A DNA stretch of 64,000 nucleotides from Actimicrobium sp047621345 (GCA_047621345.1 JBLHLW010000002.1:1-64000); one strand, 5' to 3'; shown: positions 7,589 to 17,520, counted from the stretch's first letter. Program-made: numbers and translations. The notes: generated from the letters alone by a model not told the origin.

Positions 7589-10500
7589 TTAGCCGGCGTA
7601 GCCGTTGCGTATCACGGTTTCACTGAACTGAGTCGTTGATGCGAAGCTGCCGATTAAATTGATCTGGCGACCCTCGTCGACCGTTCTGGTCGTGCTGCTA
7701 AAAAGAAAGCGCCGGACATAACTGGTGGGATCCTTGAGCAAACGCTCGGCGGCATCTTCCAGTAGTACTCGCTCCTTCTCTCCTGCCGCACCGGCAAGTC
7801 CAGCCATCTTCGCCATGTGCCTATAACGGTTGATCTCAATGGTTGTGGCCTCCTCAAGTTCCAGGAATTCGACATAGCTGGTATTGGGATCGGCAGTTTC
7901 TCTCATCTCCTGGGTCAGGTCGCGCACGATGCCCGCTTGCTCTCTCGTGGCCTTCAACTGTTTAGTCACTTTTTCGGGATCCGGGTCGTTGTCATCATAA
8001 AAATAGTTATGAGGTTCCTTGACCTGAACGAAACGTTGCCCCCATTCCTCGATATTTGGTTCGACGCTGCTAGCGAACGCTTCCGCGTTGGTATGGATGA
8101 TCAACTTGAAAGAACGTGGCTGTATTTGGCCCTGATATTCGATCGTGCGGATTTCTTCCTTGGTACCGTCGCGATAGATCTCGGCATCGGCTCCGAGTAT
8201 TTCAGCGATCGCGACGGTTTCATTGGCGACGATCGATTGCCCGGTAAGAGTCGCCAGATTGGATACGCCGAGCGCGGTAGCATGCCCAGAGATACTGGTA
8301 CGTTCTCCACGGACGATGCCGCGTGAACGCAGTGCGCCGGTTTGTTCTTCGTATTCCTGATCCTGTGATCGATGGGTTCGCGCGACGGATGCTGCCGAAC
8401 CAACCCCTGCGCCGTTGGCAAAGGTACCAAGCAGAACGCCGGCTTGTGCGATGTGGCCCTGTTCTCGTGTCGTGCTATCGCCCTCGTCTACCCAGCAAAC
8501 GGAAAGCTGTGGCGTCTCTACAAGCAGGTCTTTGAGCAAGTGGCTACTAGTTTTGTGCCCCATGATGACCTGCTCAACGGTCTTGCCGAGAACAACAGTC
8601 ATGTCCGCGTCACCGGACACACCGGGAATCTGGCCCTCACGTCCGGTAATGTCTTGCCCCAAGCGGTCCAGTCGCAAGGTTACTCCGGTAAATGTTCCCG
8701 GATCATAGATGCGCTTGCCATCGACATAGGCACCTGTGCCGGCGGCAAAGTACTTGAATTTGGCGAGAGCCCAACCAAACGAACCACCTGCGCCGCTACG
8801 AGTAATGTGGTTGGTTTCGGTACCGAACCGGGCAAATCCGCTGGTTGTATTCACGCCAATTTCTACTGTCGCAACGCGAGATCGCCGATAACTGAAGTTG
8901 GCGCGCACGCCGATCGCCCCTCCCAGCAATACACGCGCAACGACGGCAGTCAGTCCTGATAACCCGAATCCGACCGAAGCACCATCGCTGAACTTGATGG
9001 ACGACGCCAGTCGCATCCGTTGTGTCTGATCGTTGAGATAGGTCGCAATATCTTCCCGGCTGGGAGTATTGTCGTGCGCAACGATTACATCGTCTTTTCC
9101 CGTATCCAGGTGTTTCCATGCGCGTTGGTAGGCAGCGATACATTGATCCAGGCGCATATCGGTGATATTTTTCTGATCCGGAATATCCTTGATGTGTTCT
9201 GTTGGGTCCGTATTTCCGGCATCCTCGTGTGGAGGATTGTTGGAAACTCCGTTTGGATCAGGGTCTTTTTTATCAAAAAACTCTTTAAGTATCTTAGGTG
9301 TTAATGGCATTGCCTTGGTATGGTGAATGAACTTTTTTAGTTCTTGAATATTGGATTTTTTATCAATATTCGTCACCCCCATTAAATTAAAAAGATAATT
9401 ATCGGTATGTAATTTATCTGCTACGCCAGACGAAAGTGGTCGACCATCAAGAATCTCGGATGGATTGCTGGCTGCCCACGCTCGTATATAAATAATTTGC
9501 GAGATTGTTTCTAATATAAATTTATTTAATTTAATTTTATTAAGTTCATCACCATTGAAATTGCCTTTGGAATTTATAATTTCTCGAGGTAGTCTGCTGC
9601 ATAATATTTTATCGAGCAATCGTAATGTAGCTACCATTTTTTCACGCTGCAACAACACGCTGTTTGCAGCGATATCAATTTCGATATTTCTATTAAATGG
9701 TGTTTTTCCTCTATTACGTTTGAATATTCTAGGCAAGATAGACGAAGCCTCTTTTTGTTCTTCAAGATTCAATTCAATTCTCTTCTCCACTGTTTCTGCA
9801 TGGTTCTGGTTTCTTAATCCACGGGTTACTTGCAGCGATACCTTTTCAAGGCGTTCATTGGCTTTGGAGAAAGGCGAGCCAACTGCATCACTAAGGAATC
9901 CATTGCGTAGCGCATAGGCGGCCCATAAATTCGGATCTGGAGGGGAGGCCTCTTGCGTGGCTTGTTCGTTTTTTCTTAATATTGTTTGCAGTCCCTGTAG
10001 TGCGTTAATCAGTAGAACGTTTTTTCGTGGTTCTGATTTTCGCCTATCATCTTTGCAATATGTCAGCAGCGATGCGGGGTCTGTTTTGGTCAGCGCTGTT
10101 GGGTTTTCATCCTGAAGCAGTGCATCTGCCCCTTGCATAAAGAGACGTATGTTTTCGTCACGTCGTAAATTAAGTCGCTTTTGTTGTGCGGGTGATGCGT
10201 CCGCAGCCTTCGCCTTCGCTGCGATTTCCGCTTTTTTATCCTCGGTAGCCTCCGTGGAACCGGGTGGCACAGGCGGAAGCGAATTGGGATTGGTGTATTG
10301 CGATTCACTTTCCAGCGTGTTGATTTTTTTTAGCATATCGAAACCGGTCGACGTCGCTGCCATTTTGTAGGCTATGCGCCAGGCAAGTTCGATATGCGGC
10401 GTAACCACATTACTATTCGCTTCATCAGAATCGTTATTGTTGTTGTCATTGTTAACCGTAGTGACAGAACCAAGAAGTGGCAATTTCTTCAGGTAATCCA

Positions 10501-11257
10501 GTGCCGCTATAACGGTAGCCTCCGAAATTTTCTCGTGATTAGAAGCAAAGGCGTCTTTGCACGCGCCGTGTATGGCAAACGAGAGCATCAACGTATAATT
10601 CGTCGCCAATGTTTTTTTATCATTAGCCCGTGGATTTTTATGTTTTGGTTCGGCCGTTAATTTTTTATCTAGCTCAGAACTTATTTTACTCAGCTCTTGC
10701 AAAAGGTTAAGATCTTTACTGGAATTTTCTATTGACATGTATTCGGTTTGTTCAGCTAAAAACTTCTCCCTGTATTTACTTCCATCTAGGTTGTTGATTC
10801 TCGCAAATTGTATTTCTAACTGGTCTGGCAATGTCGGTTTGGGTTTGCCGATGTGTCTAGGTTCGAATTCATCGCCTGGGATTGCTCTCGAATACGCATC
10901 GCGATGACGGTTCAGAACGTCTTTTTTTCGTCCTACGCGAGCAGCACGTTCTATGACTTGATCCTTGGTTCTATACGTATAAAGAAACAGTTTCCATTTT
11001 CCAGATATTTTTGATTTGTTCAATAAGCCGTATTTGCGGATATTGCCGATACCCCAGCCATGCCGTGCCAGATTTTTTTCATTTGCTAAAGGTGATAACA
11101 ATTTTTGTTTGTATTCTTTAAGTTGAGATGCCTTTCTCTCTTTCTCGGCATCTGCTTGTTTCTCAGCAACGGACGAGCGAATTTCGTTGGTGATTAAAGG
11201 CTTCCTTGATTCACCAAACTCAAAGGCTCGGCGAAGGTTGTTTCGTAATTTAAACAT
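7589..11257 (-). CDS. Large AWR-like protein, candidate type III effector
   Basis: A 1222-residue protein without signal peptide or clear membrane segments. Residues 1-130 are basic and coiled-coil-like. A low-complexity Asn/Asp stretch lies at about 268-283. An Ala-Trp-Arg triad sits at 292-294, and a segment LWAAYALRNGF at about 444-454 precedes a helical region. The C-terminal part from about 757 is rich in Gly and alternating beta-like strands (GFGLSGLTAVVARVLLGG, then FGTETN near 811-816). From memory this resembles the AWR (RipA) effector family of Ralstonia, which is about this size; no search was run. The stretch 9240-11240 is clearly AT-richer than its neighbours. TAGGA precedes the start at about seven bases. 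No exact hrpII box (TTCG-N16-TTCG) and no type III secretion genes were found. Confidence 0.5.
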   Translation of the reverse strand: MFKLRNNLRRAFEFGESRKPLITNEIRSSVAEKQADAEKERKASQLKEYKQKLLSPLANEKNLARHGWGIGNIRKYGLLNKSKISGKWKLFLYTYRTKDQVIERAARVGRKKDVLNRHRDAYSRAIPGDEFEPRHIGKPKPTLPDQLEIQFARINNLDGSKYREKFLAEQTEYMSIENSSKDLNLLQELSKISSELDKKLTAEPKHKNPRANDKKTLATNYTLMLSFAIHGACKDAFASNHEKISEATVIAALDYLKKLPLLGSVTTVNNDNNNNDSDEANSNVVTPHIELAWRIAYKMAATSTGFDMLKKINTLESESQYTNPNSLPPVPPGSTEATEDKKAEIAAKAKAADASPAQQKRLNLRRDENIRLFMQGADALLQDENPTALTKTDPASLLTYCKDDRRKSEPRKNVLLINALQGLQTILRKNEQATQEASPPDPNLWAAYALRNGFLSDAVGSPFSKANERLEKVSLQVTRGLRNQNHAETVEKRIELNLEEQKEASSILPRIFKRNRGKTPFNRNIEIDIAANSVLLQREKMVATLRLLDKILCSRLPREIINSKGNFNGDELNKIKLNKFILETISQIIYIRAWAASNPSEILDGRPLSSGVADKLHTDNYLFNLMGVTNIDKKSNIQELKKFIHHTKAMPLTPKILKEFFDKKDPDPNGVSNNPPHEDAGNTDPTEHIKDIPDQKNITDMRLDQCIAAYQRAWKHLDTGKDDVIVAHDNTPSREDIATYLNDQTQRMRLASSIKFSDGASVGFGLSGLTAVVARVLLGGAIGVRANFSYRRSRVATVEIGVNTTSGFARFGTETNHITRSGAGGSFGWALAKFKYFAAGTGAYVDGKRIYDPGTFTGVTLRLDRLGQDITGREGQIPGVSGDADMTVVLGKTVEQVIMGHKTSSHLLKDLLVETPQLSVCWVDEGDSTTREQGHIAQAGVLLGTFANGAGVGSAASVARTHRSQDQEYEEQTGALRSRGIVRGERTSISGHATALGVSNLATLTGQSIVANETVAIAEILGADAEIYRDGTKEEIRTIEYQGQIQPRSFKLIIHTNAEAFASSVEPNIEEWGQRFVQVKEPHNYFYDDNDPDPEKVTKQLKATREQAGIVRDLTQEMRETADPNTSYVEFLELEEATTIEINRYRHMAKMAGLAGAAGEKERVLLEDAAERLLKDPTSYVRRFLFSSTTRTVDEGRQINLIGSFASTTQFSETVIRNGYAG

Positions 11258-11439
11258 GGCACATTCCTACAAGTGATCATCAAAAGACATCTCAATCAAC
11301 GCGAACGTGTGACGGTTGAAGTCTGAATGCCAGATGAGTAGCGAATGCATTCAGGTGGTTCCATGCAGGCGCAGTCGTTGTATCGTGTTGTTGTCCGTCT
11401 GTTGCGGCCCGTTGTCTGCGTTACCAAGGACCCCTGCCC

Positions 11440-12672
11440 ATGCCCGAAACCGATCCGCTTGCTCCTCTCAATAAAATCCGCCGCATTGCCACTGGCTTGC
11501 TGGTGCTGATGGCCGTGGTGTTCGTGCTTGCACGCAAGTACGAACTTGTGCACCCGGCACTGGGTTTCGTTCGTGCTTTTGCCGAGGCCGCGCTGGTAGG
11601 CGCGCTGGCCGACTGGTTTGCCGTATCTGCGCTGTTCCGTCATCCGCTTGGGTTGCCAATTCCACACACCGCGATCATCCAGAAGAACAAGGACCGGATC
11701 GGCGTCAGCATTGCCGCTTTCCTCGACAATAATTTCATGACGCAGGCAGTTGTCAGCGCGGAATTCGGACGGATCGATTTCGCCGGTGCCGCGTCGCACT
11801 GGCTGGCGGTGCCGACGAACAGCAAGGCCGTGGCAAGACAGTTAGCAGAGGGATTGCCAACGGTCTTGCGACTGGTCGAGGATGACGATATCCGCCGCTT
11901 TGTCCATGGTCGGGTCGATCGATTGGTGGAGCATGTGCACTTTGCCCCCTTGCTGGCTGATATGCTGACGATTCTGGTGGCGGACCGAAGGCATCAGGAG
12001 TTGTTCGATCACTTGCTGGTGATGGTGGCCAGCGCGCTGGAAAAAAATCAGGATTTTATCCGCCAGAAAATCCATGACAACAGCCCACGCTGGATGCCGC
12101 GCGTGGTCGATGACCAGTTTTACGAGCGCTTGCTCGATGGCTTGCAGCAGGTACTGGAAGAGATGAAGCAGCCCGACAGCCAGTGGCGCGAGCGCTTCCA
12201 GGAGTCGGTGGAAGAACTGGTGGCGCAATTGCGCGTCTCTGATGAATACGAAGTGCGTATTGCGGCGCTGGTGCAAAGCGCCTTGCAGCATCCAGTGTTC
12301 CGCCGCTATGTCGATCAGGTTTGGCAGGATTTGCGCCAGCGTTTGCTCGATGATGTCGTGGCGACCGATTCGCGCATTATTGCCGGGCTGGCGCAGGCGC
12401 TGCAGGCAGTCAGCACGGCGCTGGTCGCTGACGAGGCGGTACGCGGAAAACTCAATGCGTGGATGCGCACCTTCGCCACGCAAGCGGTGGTCAAGCGCCG
12501 TGGCGCCATTGCCGCCTTGGTCGAGCGGGTGATTCGGCAGTGGGATGGCGAGACCGTGTCGCGCAAGTTCGAACAATACGTCGGTCGCGATCTGCAATTC
12601 ATCCGGATCAATGGCACGGTCGTGGGCGGGCTGGTCGGGTTAATCCTGCATTCTGTGGCATTGATGCTGTAA
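11440..12672 (+). CDS. DUF445 family inner-membrane protein
   Basis: A 410-residue DUF445 protein. A transmembrane helix lies near residues 14-34, followed by the conserved motif FAEAALVGALADWFAVSALF and HPLGLPIPHTAIIQKNKDRIG, which define the family. A long helical region follows and a second hydrophobic helix closes the C-terminus (about 391-410). AAGGA at 11426-11430 is nine bases before the ATG. Its cellular role is not established; it is probably a membrane-tethered coiled-coil protein. Confidence 0.88.
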   Translation: MPETDPLAPLNKIRRIATGLLVLMAVVFVLARKYELVHPALGFVRAFAEAALVGALADWFAVSALFRHPLGLPIPHTAIIQKNKDRIGVSIAAFLDNNFMTQAVVSAEFGRIDFAGAASHWLAVPTNSKAVARQLAEGLPTVLRLVEDDDIRRFVHGRVDRLVEHVHFAPLLADMLTILVADRRHQELFDHLLVMVASALEKNQDFIRQKIHDNSPRWMPRVVDDQFYERLLDGLQQVLEEMKQPDSQWRERFQESVEELVAQLRVSDEYEVRIAALVQSALQHPVFRRYVDQVWQDLRQRLLDDVVATDSRIIAGLAQALQAVSTALVADEAVRGKLNAWMRTFATQAVVKRRGAIAALVERVIRQWDGETVSRKFEQYVGRDLQFIRINGTVVGGLVGLILHSVALML

Positions 12673-12735
12673 TTCGCCGCACGGAAGCCCGGCGATCACT
12701 TACCATGAGCGCCGTCTTCTTCACCGGCTACTGCC

Positions 12736-14220
12736 ATGTCCAACCGCAATGCGTCCAATCCCCTGTGGAACGCCGATCTCGAACCGACCACGCCCGCGCA
12801 ACGGACCTGGACGGCAACCCACTATGCGGCCCTTTGGGTCTCGATGGCAGTGTCCGTACCCGCTTACATGCTGGCCTCCGGCCTGATGAGCGAGGGCATG
12901 AGCTGGTGGCAAGCGGTATTGACGGTTTTTCTGGGTAACCTGTTCGTGCTGGTGCCGATGGTGCTGGTCGGTCATGCCGGCACCAAACACGGAATTCCGT
13001 ATCCGGTATTGGCGCGCTCGTCATTCGGTGTGCGCGGCGCGCAATTGCCGGCAATCTTGCGCGCCATCGTTGCCTGCGGCTGGTTTGGTATCCAGACTTG
13101 GCTGGGCGGGCAGGCGATCTATACCATTCTCAATGTCATCAGTGGCAACGCCTTGCAGGGCAGTGCGTTGCCTTTGCTGGGCATTAGCGGCGGGCAGCTG
13201 TTCTGTTTCCTGCTGTTCTGGGCGCTGCATATTTACTTCATTACCAAGGGCACCGATTCGATCCGCTGGATGGAAACGGCGGCCGCACCATTGCTGCTGC
13301 TGTCTGGCATCGCGCTGGTTTGGTGGGCCTATGCGAAGGCCGGCGGCTTTGGGCCGATGCTGGCAGCGCCGTCACAATTTGCCGAAGGCGGCAAGCGTGC
13401 CGGCCAGTTCTGGATGGTGTTTTGGCCATCACTGACGGCGATGGTCGGCTATTGGGCTACGCTGGCGTTGAATATCCCGGATTTCACGCGTTTTGCGCGC
13501 AGCCAGCGCGATCAGGCGCTGGGTCAGGCGATTGGCTTGCCGGTGCCGATGGGTTTGCTGGCGCTGGTGGCAGTGCTGGTGACGTCAGCCACCGTGGTGA
13601 TTTATGGCGAAGCGATTTGGGATCCGGTCGTCCTGACCGGCAAGATGGGCGGTATCTCGGTGGTGCTGGCGCTGATCGCACTGATCATCGCGACCATCAC
13701 GACCAATCTGGCGGCCAACGTGGTTTCGCCGGCGTATGATTTTTCCAATCTGGCGCCGAGCAAAATTTCATTCAGAATGGGCGGCTACATCACGGCGGCG
13801 ATCGGGCTGGCGATGTTCCCGTGGAAAATACTGGAGACCACCAAAGGCTATATTTTTACTTGGCTGATCGGCTATGGCGCCTTGCTCGGACCGGTGGCTG
13901 GCATCATGCTCGTCGACTACTTCGTGATTCGCAAGACCGAACTGGACCACGATGCACTGTTCGATGCCACCGGTGTCTACAGCTACCGGTCTGGCTGGAA
14001 CTGGCGCGCCGTGGCTGCGCTGGTGATCGGCGTGCTGCCGAATCTGCCGGGGTTCTTGGCTGCCGCCGGCTTCATCACCGGTGTCGCGCCGGTTTTCGAG
14101 ACGCTCTATACCTATGCCTGGTTTGTCGGCCTGGGAATTTCATCGGCGGTGTATTTCATGCTGATGCGCCTGAGTCCACCTGTACTGACACCCAACAAGG
14201 GCACCCTCAAAGGAGCATGA
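12736..14220 (+). CDS. NCS1 family nucleobase/allantoin permease
   Basis: A 494-residue, roughly 12-helix inner-membrane transporter of the nucleobase:cation symporter-1 family. The N-terminal NPLWNADLEPT segment and ATHYAALWVSMAVSVPAYML helix, and the later WFGIQTWLGGQAIY motif, are family hallmarks. Its stop overlaps the start region of upp (ATGA), which suggests that the substrate is uracil or a related base such as allantoin or hydantoin. The substrate is inferred from context only. Confidence 0.88.
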   Translation: MSNRNASNPLWNADLEPTTPAQRTWTATHYAALWVSMAVSVPAYMLASGLMSEGMSWWQAVLTVFLGNLFVLVPMVLVGHAGTKHGIPYPVLARSSFGVRGAQLPAILRAIVACGWFGIQTWLGGQAIYTILNVISGNALQGSALPLLGISGGQLFCFLLFWALHIYFITKGTDSIRWMETAAAPLLLLSGIALVWWAYAKAGGFGPMLAAPSQFAEGGKRAGQFWMVFWPSLTAMVGYWATLALNIPDFTRFARSQRDQALGQAIGLPVPMGLLALVAVLVTSATVVIYGEAIWDPVVLTGKMGGISVVLALIALIIATITTNLAANVVSPAYDFSNLAPSKISFRMGGYITAAIGLAMFPWKILETTKGYIFTWLIGYGALLGPVAGIMLVDYFVIRKTELDHDALFDATGVYSYRSGWNWRAVAALVIGVLPNLPGFLAAAGFITGVAPVFETLYTYAWFVGLGISSAVYFMLMRLSPPVLTPNKGTLKGA

Positions 14221-14222
14221 CC

Positions 14223-14876
14223 ATGCATATCCACGATCCGCGCTTTCCGAATCTGTTCGTGCTGACCCATCCGCTGATCCAGCACAAGCTCAGTCACATG
14301 CGCCAAAAAGACACCTCGACCCGTACCTTCCGCGAGTTGTTGCGTGAAATCACGCTGTTGATGGGCTATGAAATTACCCGCGACCTGCCGCTGACCACGC
14401 GCACCATCGAGACGCCGATGCAGACCATGGAGGCGCCCGTCATCGCCGGACGCAAGCTGGCGGTCGTGCCGGTGCTGCGTGCCGGCATCGGCATGAGCGA
14501 TGGCTTGCTTGATCTGATTCCGTCGGCGCGGGTCGGCCATATCGGCGTCTACCGCGACCCCGATACCCACTTGCCGGTCGAGTATCTGGTGCGCCTGCCG
14601 GATCTGGCCGAGCGTACGTTCATCCTGTGCGATCCAATGGTGGCGACCGGGAATTCGGCAGTGCATGCTGTCGATGTGCTCAAAAAGCGTGGGGTATCAG
14701 ACGCGCAGATTATTTTCCTTGCGCTGGTGGCGGCACCGGAAGGCGTCGCGGTATTCCAGGCGGCGCATCCGGGCGTGAAGCTGTATGTCGCCTCGCTCGA
14801 TGATCGTCTCGACGACCATGCTTACATCCTGCCTGGTCTGGGTGATGCCGGTGACAGGATATTCGGGACCCGCTAA
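14223..14876 (+). CDS. upp: Uracil phosphoribosyltransferase
   Basis: A 217-residue cytosolic enzyme converting uracil and PRPP to UMP. The PRPP-binding loop ILCDPMVATGNSA lies at about 134-146 and the C-terminal uracil-binding segment GLGDAGDRIFGT at about 205-216. The ATG at 14223 is preferred because AGGAG at 14211-14215 is seven bases upstream; an ATG at 14217 would be too close. It follows the NCS1 permease in the same transcript, forming a base import and salvage pair. Its stop codon directly abuts the stop codon of the convergent sixA. Confidence 0.95.
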   Translation: MHIHDPRFPNLFVLTHPLIQHKLSHMRQKDTSTRTFRELLREITLLMGYEITRDLPLTTRTIETPMQTMEAPVIAGRKLAVVPVLRAGIGMSDGLLDLIPSARVGHIGVYRDPDTHLPVEYLVRLPDLAERTFILCDPMVATGNSAVHAVDVLKKRGVSDAQIIFLALVAAPEGVAVFQAAHPGVKLYVASLDDRLDDHAYILPGLGDAGDRIFGTR

Positions 14877-15335
14877 TTATTTGTTCAGTAGATCTGGTGA
14901 CATGACAGCGCGTAAAAAAGGCGTGCTGATGTCGTCGCGCTCGCGCTGCGCGATCCACCAGACATTGCCCTTGCGGATGGTCCAGTCCTGTTCAGTGCCA
15001 GAAATCAGCAAGGCCGCGAGTTGCCCGAGCGATGGCTGGTGGCCAACAAGTACCACCGGTTCGCGGCTTTCAGGCCAGTTTGCTGCAGCCAGCAGGCTGG
15101 CCGGGGTGGCATCCTGCGCCAGACCCGGATGAATTCTGAATTTGCGCTCCAGCGCTTGCGCAGTCTGGCGCGTGCGCATCGATGGGCTGACGAGGATCTT
15201 GCATCCGTTGGGCAAGACCTGATCGAGCCAGTCAGCCATTCGGGAAGCCTGTTTGTGACCTTTGCTTGTCAGCCTGCGGTCGTCGTCGGGCTCACCGATT
15301 TCTGCTTCGGCGTGGCGCCACAAAATCAAATCCAT
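14877..15335 (-). CDS. sixA: SixA-type phosphohistidine phosphatase
   Basis: A 152-residue histidine-phosphatase-superfamily protein. The catalytic RHA motif (Arg7, His8) opens the protein, and the second histidine is in VLVGHQPSLGQ at 99. The start at 15335 places RHA at its usual N-terminal position; the frame continues further upstream but into ppk coding sequence. SixA dephosphorylates phosphohistidine, classically in HPt domains. The start lies five bases after the ppk1 stop, so it is co-transcribed with ppk1, an arrangement common in Betaproteobacteria. Confidence 0.9.
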   Translation of the reverse strand: MDLILWRHAEAEIGEPDDDRRLTSKGHKQASRMADWLDQVLPNGCKILVSPSMRTRQTAQALERKFRIHPGLAQDATPASLLAAANWPESREPVVLVGHQPSLGQLAALLISGTEQDWTIRKGNVWWIAQRERDDISTPFLRAVMSPDLLNK

Positions 15336-15340
15336 CGGGA

Positions 15341-17485
15341 TTACTCGCTTTCTGACTTGGTGACCAGATTCATCAGATACGCCTGCGCGCCGAACTTTGC
15401 CTGCTTCGCGCGCTGCTTGCGCTTGTGGTAAGCCCCCTCGCCATCGAGCTCCCAACTGTGGGTATTGTCTTTTAGGTAGGGATTAAGGCCTTCGGCAATG
15501 ACGCGTTTTTTCATGGCGCGGTCGAGTATCGGGAAGGCGACTTCGATGCGTCGGAACAGATTGCGGTTCATCCAGTCGGCACTCGACAAAAAGACGTCGT
15601 GGGCGAGGTCGTTGCGGAAGTAATAGATACGGCTGTGTTCAAGGAAGCGACCGATGATCGAGCGTACCCGGATGTTTTCGGACAGGCCCGCGACGCCCGG
15701 ACGCAGCGCACAGGCGCCACGTATCAACAGATCGATTTTCACCCCATCGGCCGAGGCGGCATACAAGGCCTTGATGACTGATTCGTCGAGCAGCGCATTC
15801 ATCTTGGCAATGATGCGACCGGGCCGGCCGGCACGGGCAATCGCCGCCTCGTTGCGAATGGCGCGGATGAATTCCTTCTGCAAGGCGAACGGTGCCAACC
15901 ACAAGTGCGTGAGTTTTTTTGGCTTGGTCAGACTGGTCAGATGAATGAAGACTTCATTGACTTCGATGGCCAGTGCCGTGTTGGCAGTCAGCAGGCCGAA
16001 ATCGGTATAGATCTTGGTCGTGGTCGGATGATAGTTACCGGTGCCAAGGTGGGCGTAGTAGCGCAACTGACCGTCTTCGCGGCGCAGCACTAGCGCCAGC
16101 TTGGCGTGGGTCTTCAGGCCCACGATTCCGTAGACTACTTGCGCGCCGGCACGTTCGAGTTTATCGGCCCAGTTGATGTTGGCTTCTTCATCGAAGCGTG
16201 CCATCAGTTCGACGATGACGGTGACTTCCTTACCGCGTTGCGCCGCCAGGATGAGCGACTCCATCAGGTCGGAATTCATGCCAGTGCGGTAAATGGTCTG
16301 CTTGATTGCCAGTACGTTGGGATCGAGTGCGGCGCTGCGGACGAAGTCAACGACCGGCTGGAATGACTGGAACGGATGATGTAGCAACACATCCTGTTTT
16401 TTCAGGATCGCGAAGATGTCGCCGTTGACCAGATGCGGCGGATATTGCGGTGTGAAGGACGGAAAGCGCAGCTCCGGGCGCTCGACCAGATTAATCAGTT
16501 CCGATAGACGCACCATGTTGACAGGGCCGGCGACCGCGTACAGCCTGTTGCGGGAAATCATGAACTGGTCGAGTAGCAGCTGCGCCAGATGATCAGGGCA
16601 ATTTTTCGCCACTTCGAGTCGCACCGCCACGCCGAACTGGCGTACTTGCAATTCGCCCTGCAAGGCTTGGCGCAGGTTTTTGACTTCGTCTTCATCGACC
16701 CATAAATCACTGTCGCGCGTGACACGGAACTGCGAATAGGCAATGACCTGCCGCCCGGTGAACAGGTCAGTAATGTGTGCATGGATCACCGATGACAACA
16801 GGCAGAACGACACGCCACCATTGGTCGATAGTTCGTCGGGCAAGCGAATCACGCGTGGCAACACGCGCGGTGCGCGCAAGATCGCAATCGCAGTGCCGCG
16901 ACCGAACGCATCTTTGCCGGACAGTTCGACAATGAAATTGAGGCTTTTGTTGACCACTTGCGGGAAAGGGTGGGCCGGATCGAGTCCGATCGGTGTGAGT
17001 AGCGGACGCACCTCGCGATCGAAATAAGCTTTGACCCAGGCGCGCTGGGCATCATTGCGATCCTGGTCGCGTAGGAGATGGATACCCTGTGCGGAGAGCT
17101 CTGGCAAGACGTTGTTGTTGAGGACATGGTACTGACGCTCGACAATGGCGTGGCATTCAGTGCTGGTCAGTGCTAGTGCCGCGCTCAGCGCTGCAGGTTC
17201 CTTGAGATCGCCTTCGAGCCGGCTTTTGGCGAGCAGACTGGCAATGCGGACTTCAAAAAATTCGTCGAGATTGCTACTGGCGATGCACAAATAGCGCAGG
17301 CGCTCCAGCAGCGGCACGCTCTTGTCTTCAGCTTGTGCCAGGACACGCCGGTTGAATGCTAGTTGGGATAGCTCCCGATTTAGTAGCAGCGGTCCGGCCG
17401 GGACGATCGGTATTGACGCTGAGGCAGGTTTAATCGCTGGTTTGCTATCGGTAACTTTAGTTTCTGGCTTGGGCAGCGTGGTCAT
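15341..17485 (-). CDS. ppk1: Polyphosphate kinase 1
   Basis: A 714-residue enzyme that reversibly makes polyphosphate from ATP. The N-terminal domain is recognised by LNRELSQLAFNRRVL and SSNLDEFFEVR. The two phospholipase-D-like active-site histidines are His460 (GLKTHAKLAL) and His617 (GRFLEHSRIYYF). The N-terminus has about 30 extra low-complexity residues. The gene diverges from pstS, and its promoter region carries a Pho box, so induction by phosphate starvation is expected. Confidence 0.96.
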   Translation of the reverse strand: MTTLPKPETKVTDSKPAIKPASASIPIVPAGPLLLNRELSQLAFNRRVLAQAEDKSVPLLERLRYLCIASSNLDEFFEVRIASLLAKSRLEGDLKEPAALSAALALTSTECHAIVERQYHVLNNNVLPELSAQGIHLLRDQDRNDAQRAWVKAYFDREVRPLLTPIGLDPAHPFPQVVNKSLNFIVELSGKDAFGRGTAIAILRAPRVLPRVIRLPDELSTNGGVSFCLLSSVIHAHITDLFTGRQVIAYSQFRVTRDSDLWVDEDEVKNLRQALQGELQVRQFGVAVRLEVAKNCPDHLAQLLLDQFMISRNRLYAVAGPVNMVRLSELINLVERPELRFPSFTPQYPPHLVNGDIFAILKKQDVLLHHPFQSFQPVVDFVRSAALDPNVLAIKQTIYRTGMNSDLMESLILAAQRGKEVTVIVELMARFDEEANINWADKLERAGAQVVYGIVGLKTHAKLALVLRREDGQLRYYAHLGTGNYHPTTTKIYTDFGLLTANTALAIEVNEVFIHLTSLTKPKKLTHLWLAPFALQKEFIRAIRNEAAIARAGRPGRIIAKMNALLDESVIKALYAASADGVKIDLLIRGACALRPGVAGLSENIRVRSIIGRFLEHSRIYYFRNDLAHDVFLSSADWMNRNLFRRIEVAFPILDRAMKKRVIAEGLNPYLKDNTHSWELDGEGAYHKRKQRAKQAKFGAQAYLMNLVTKSESE

Positions 17486-17520
17486 GTTTGCTTGGTTGGT
17501 AATCTAAATTGATGTGCGCG

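Noticed and set aside
11258..11360. hrpII (PIP) box upstream of the AWR-like gene
   Set aside because: TTCG motifs occur, but the spacing is 36 bases (or 18 with a mismatch), not the required 16.
13821..14222. Upstream extension of the upp frame by about 134 codons
   Set aside because: It lies within the NCS1 permease in another frame. The conserved Upp start and a ribosome-binding site are at 14223.
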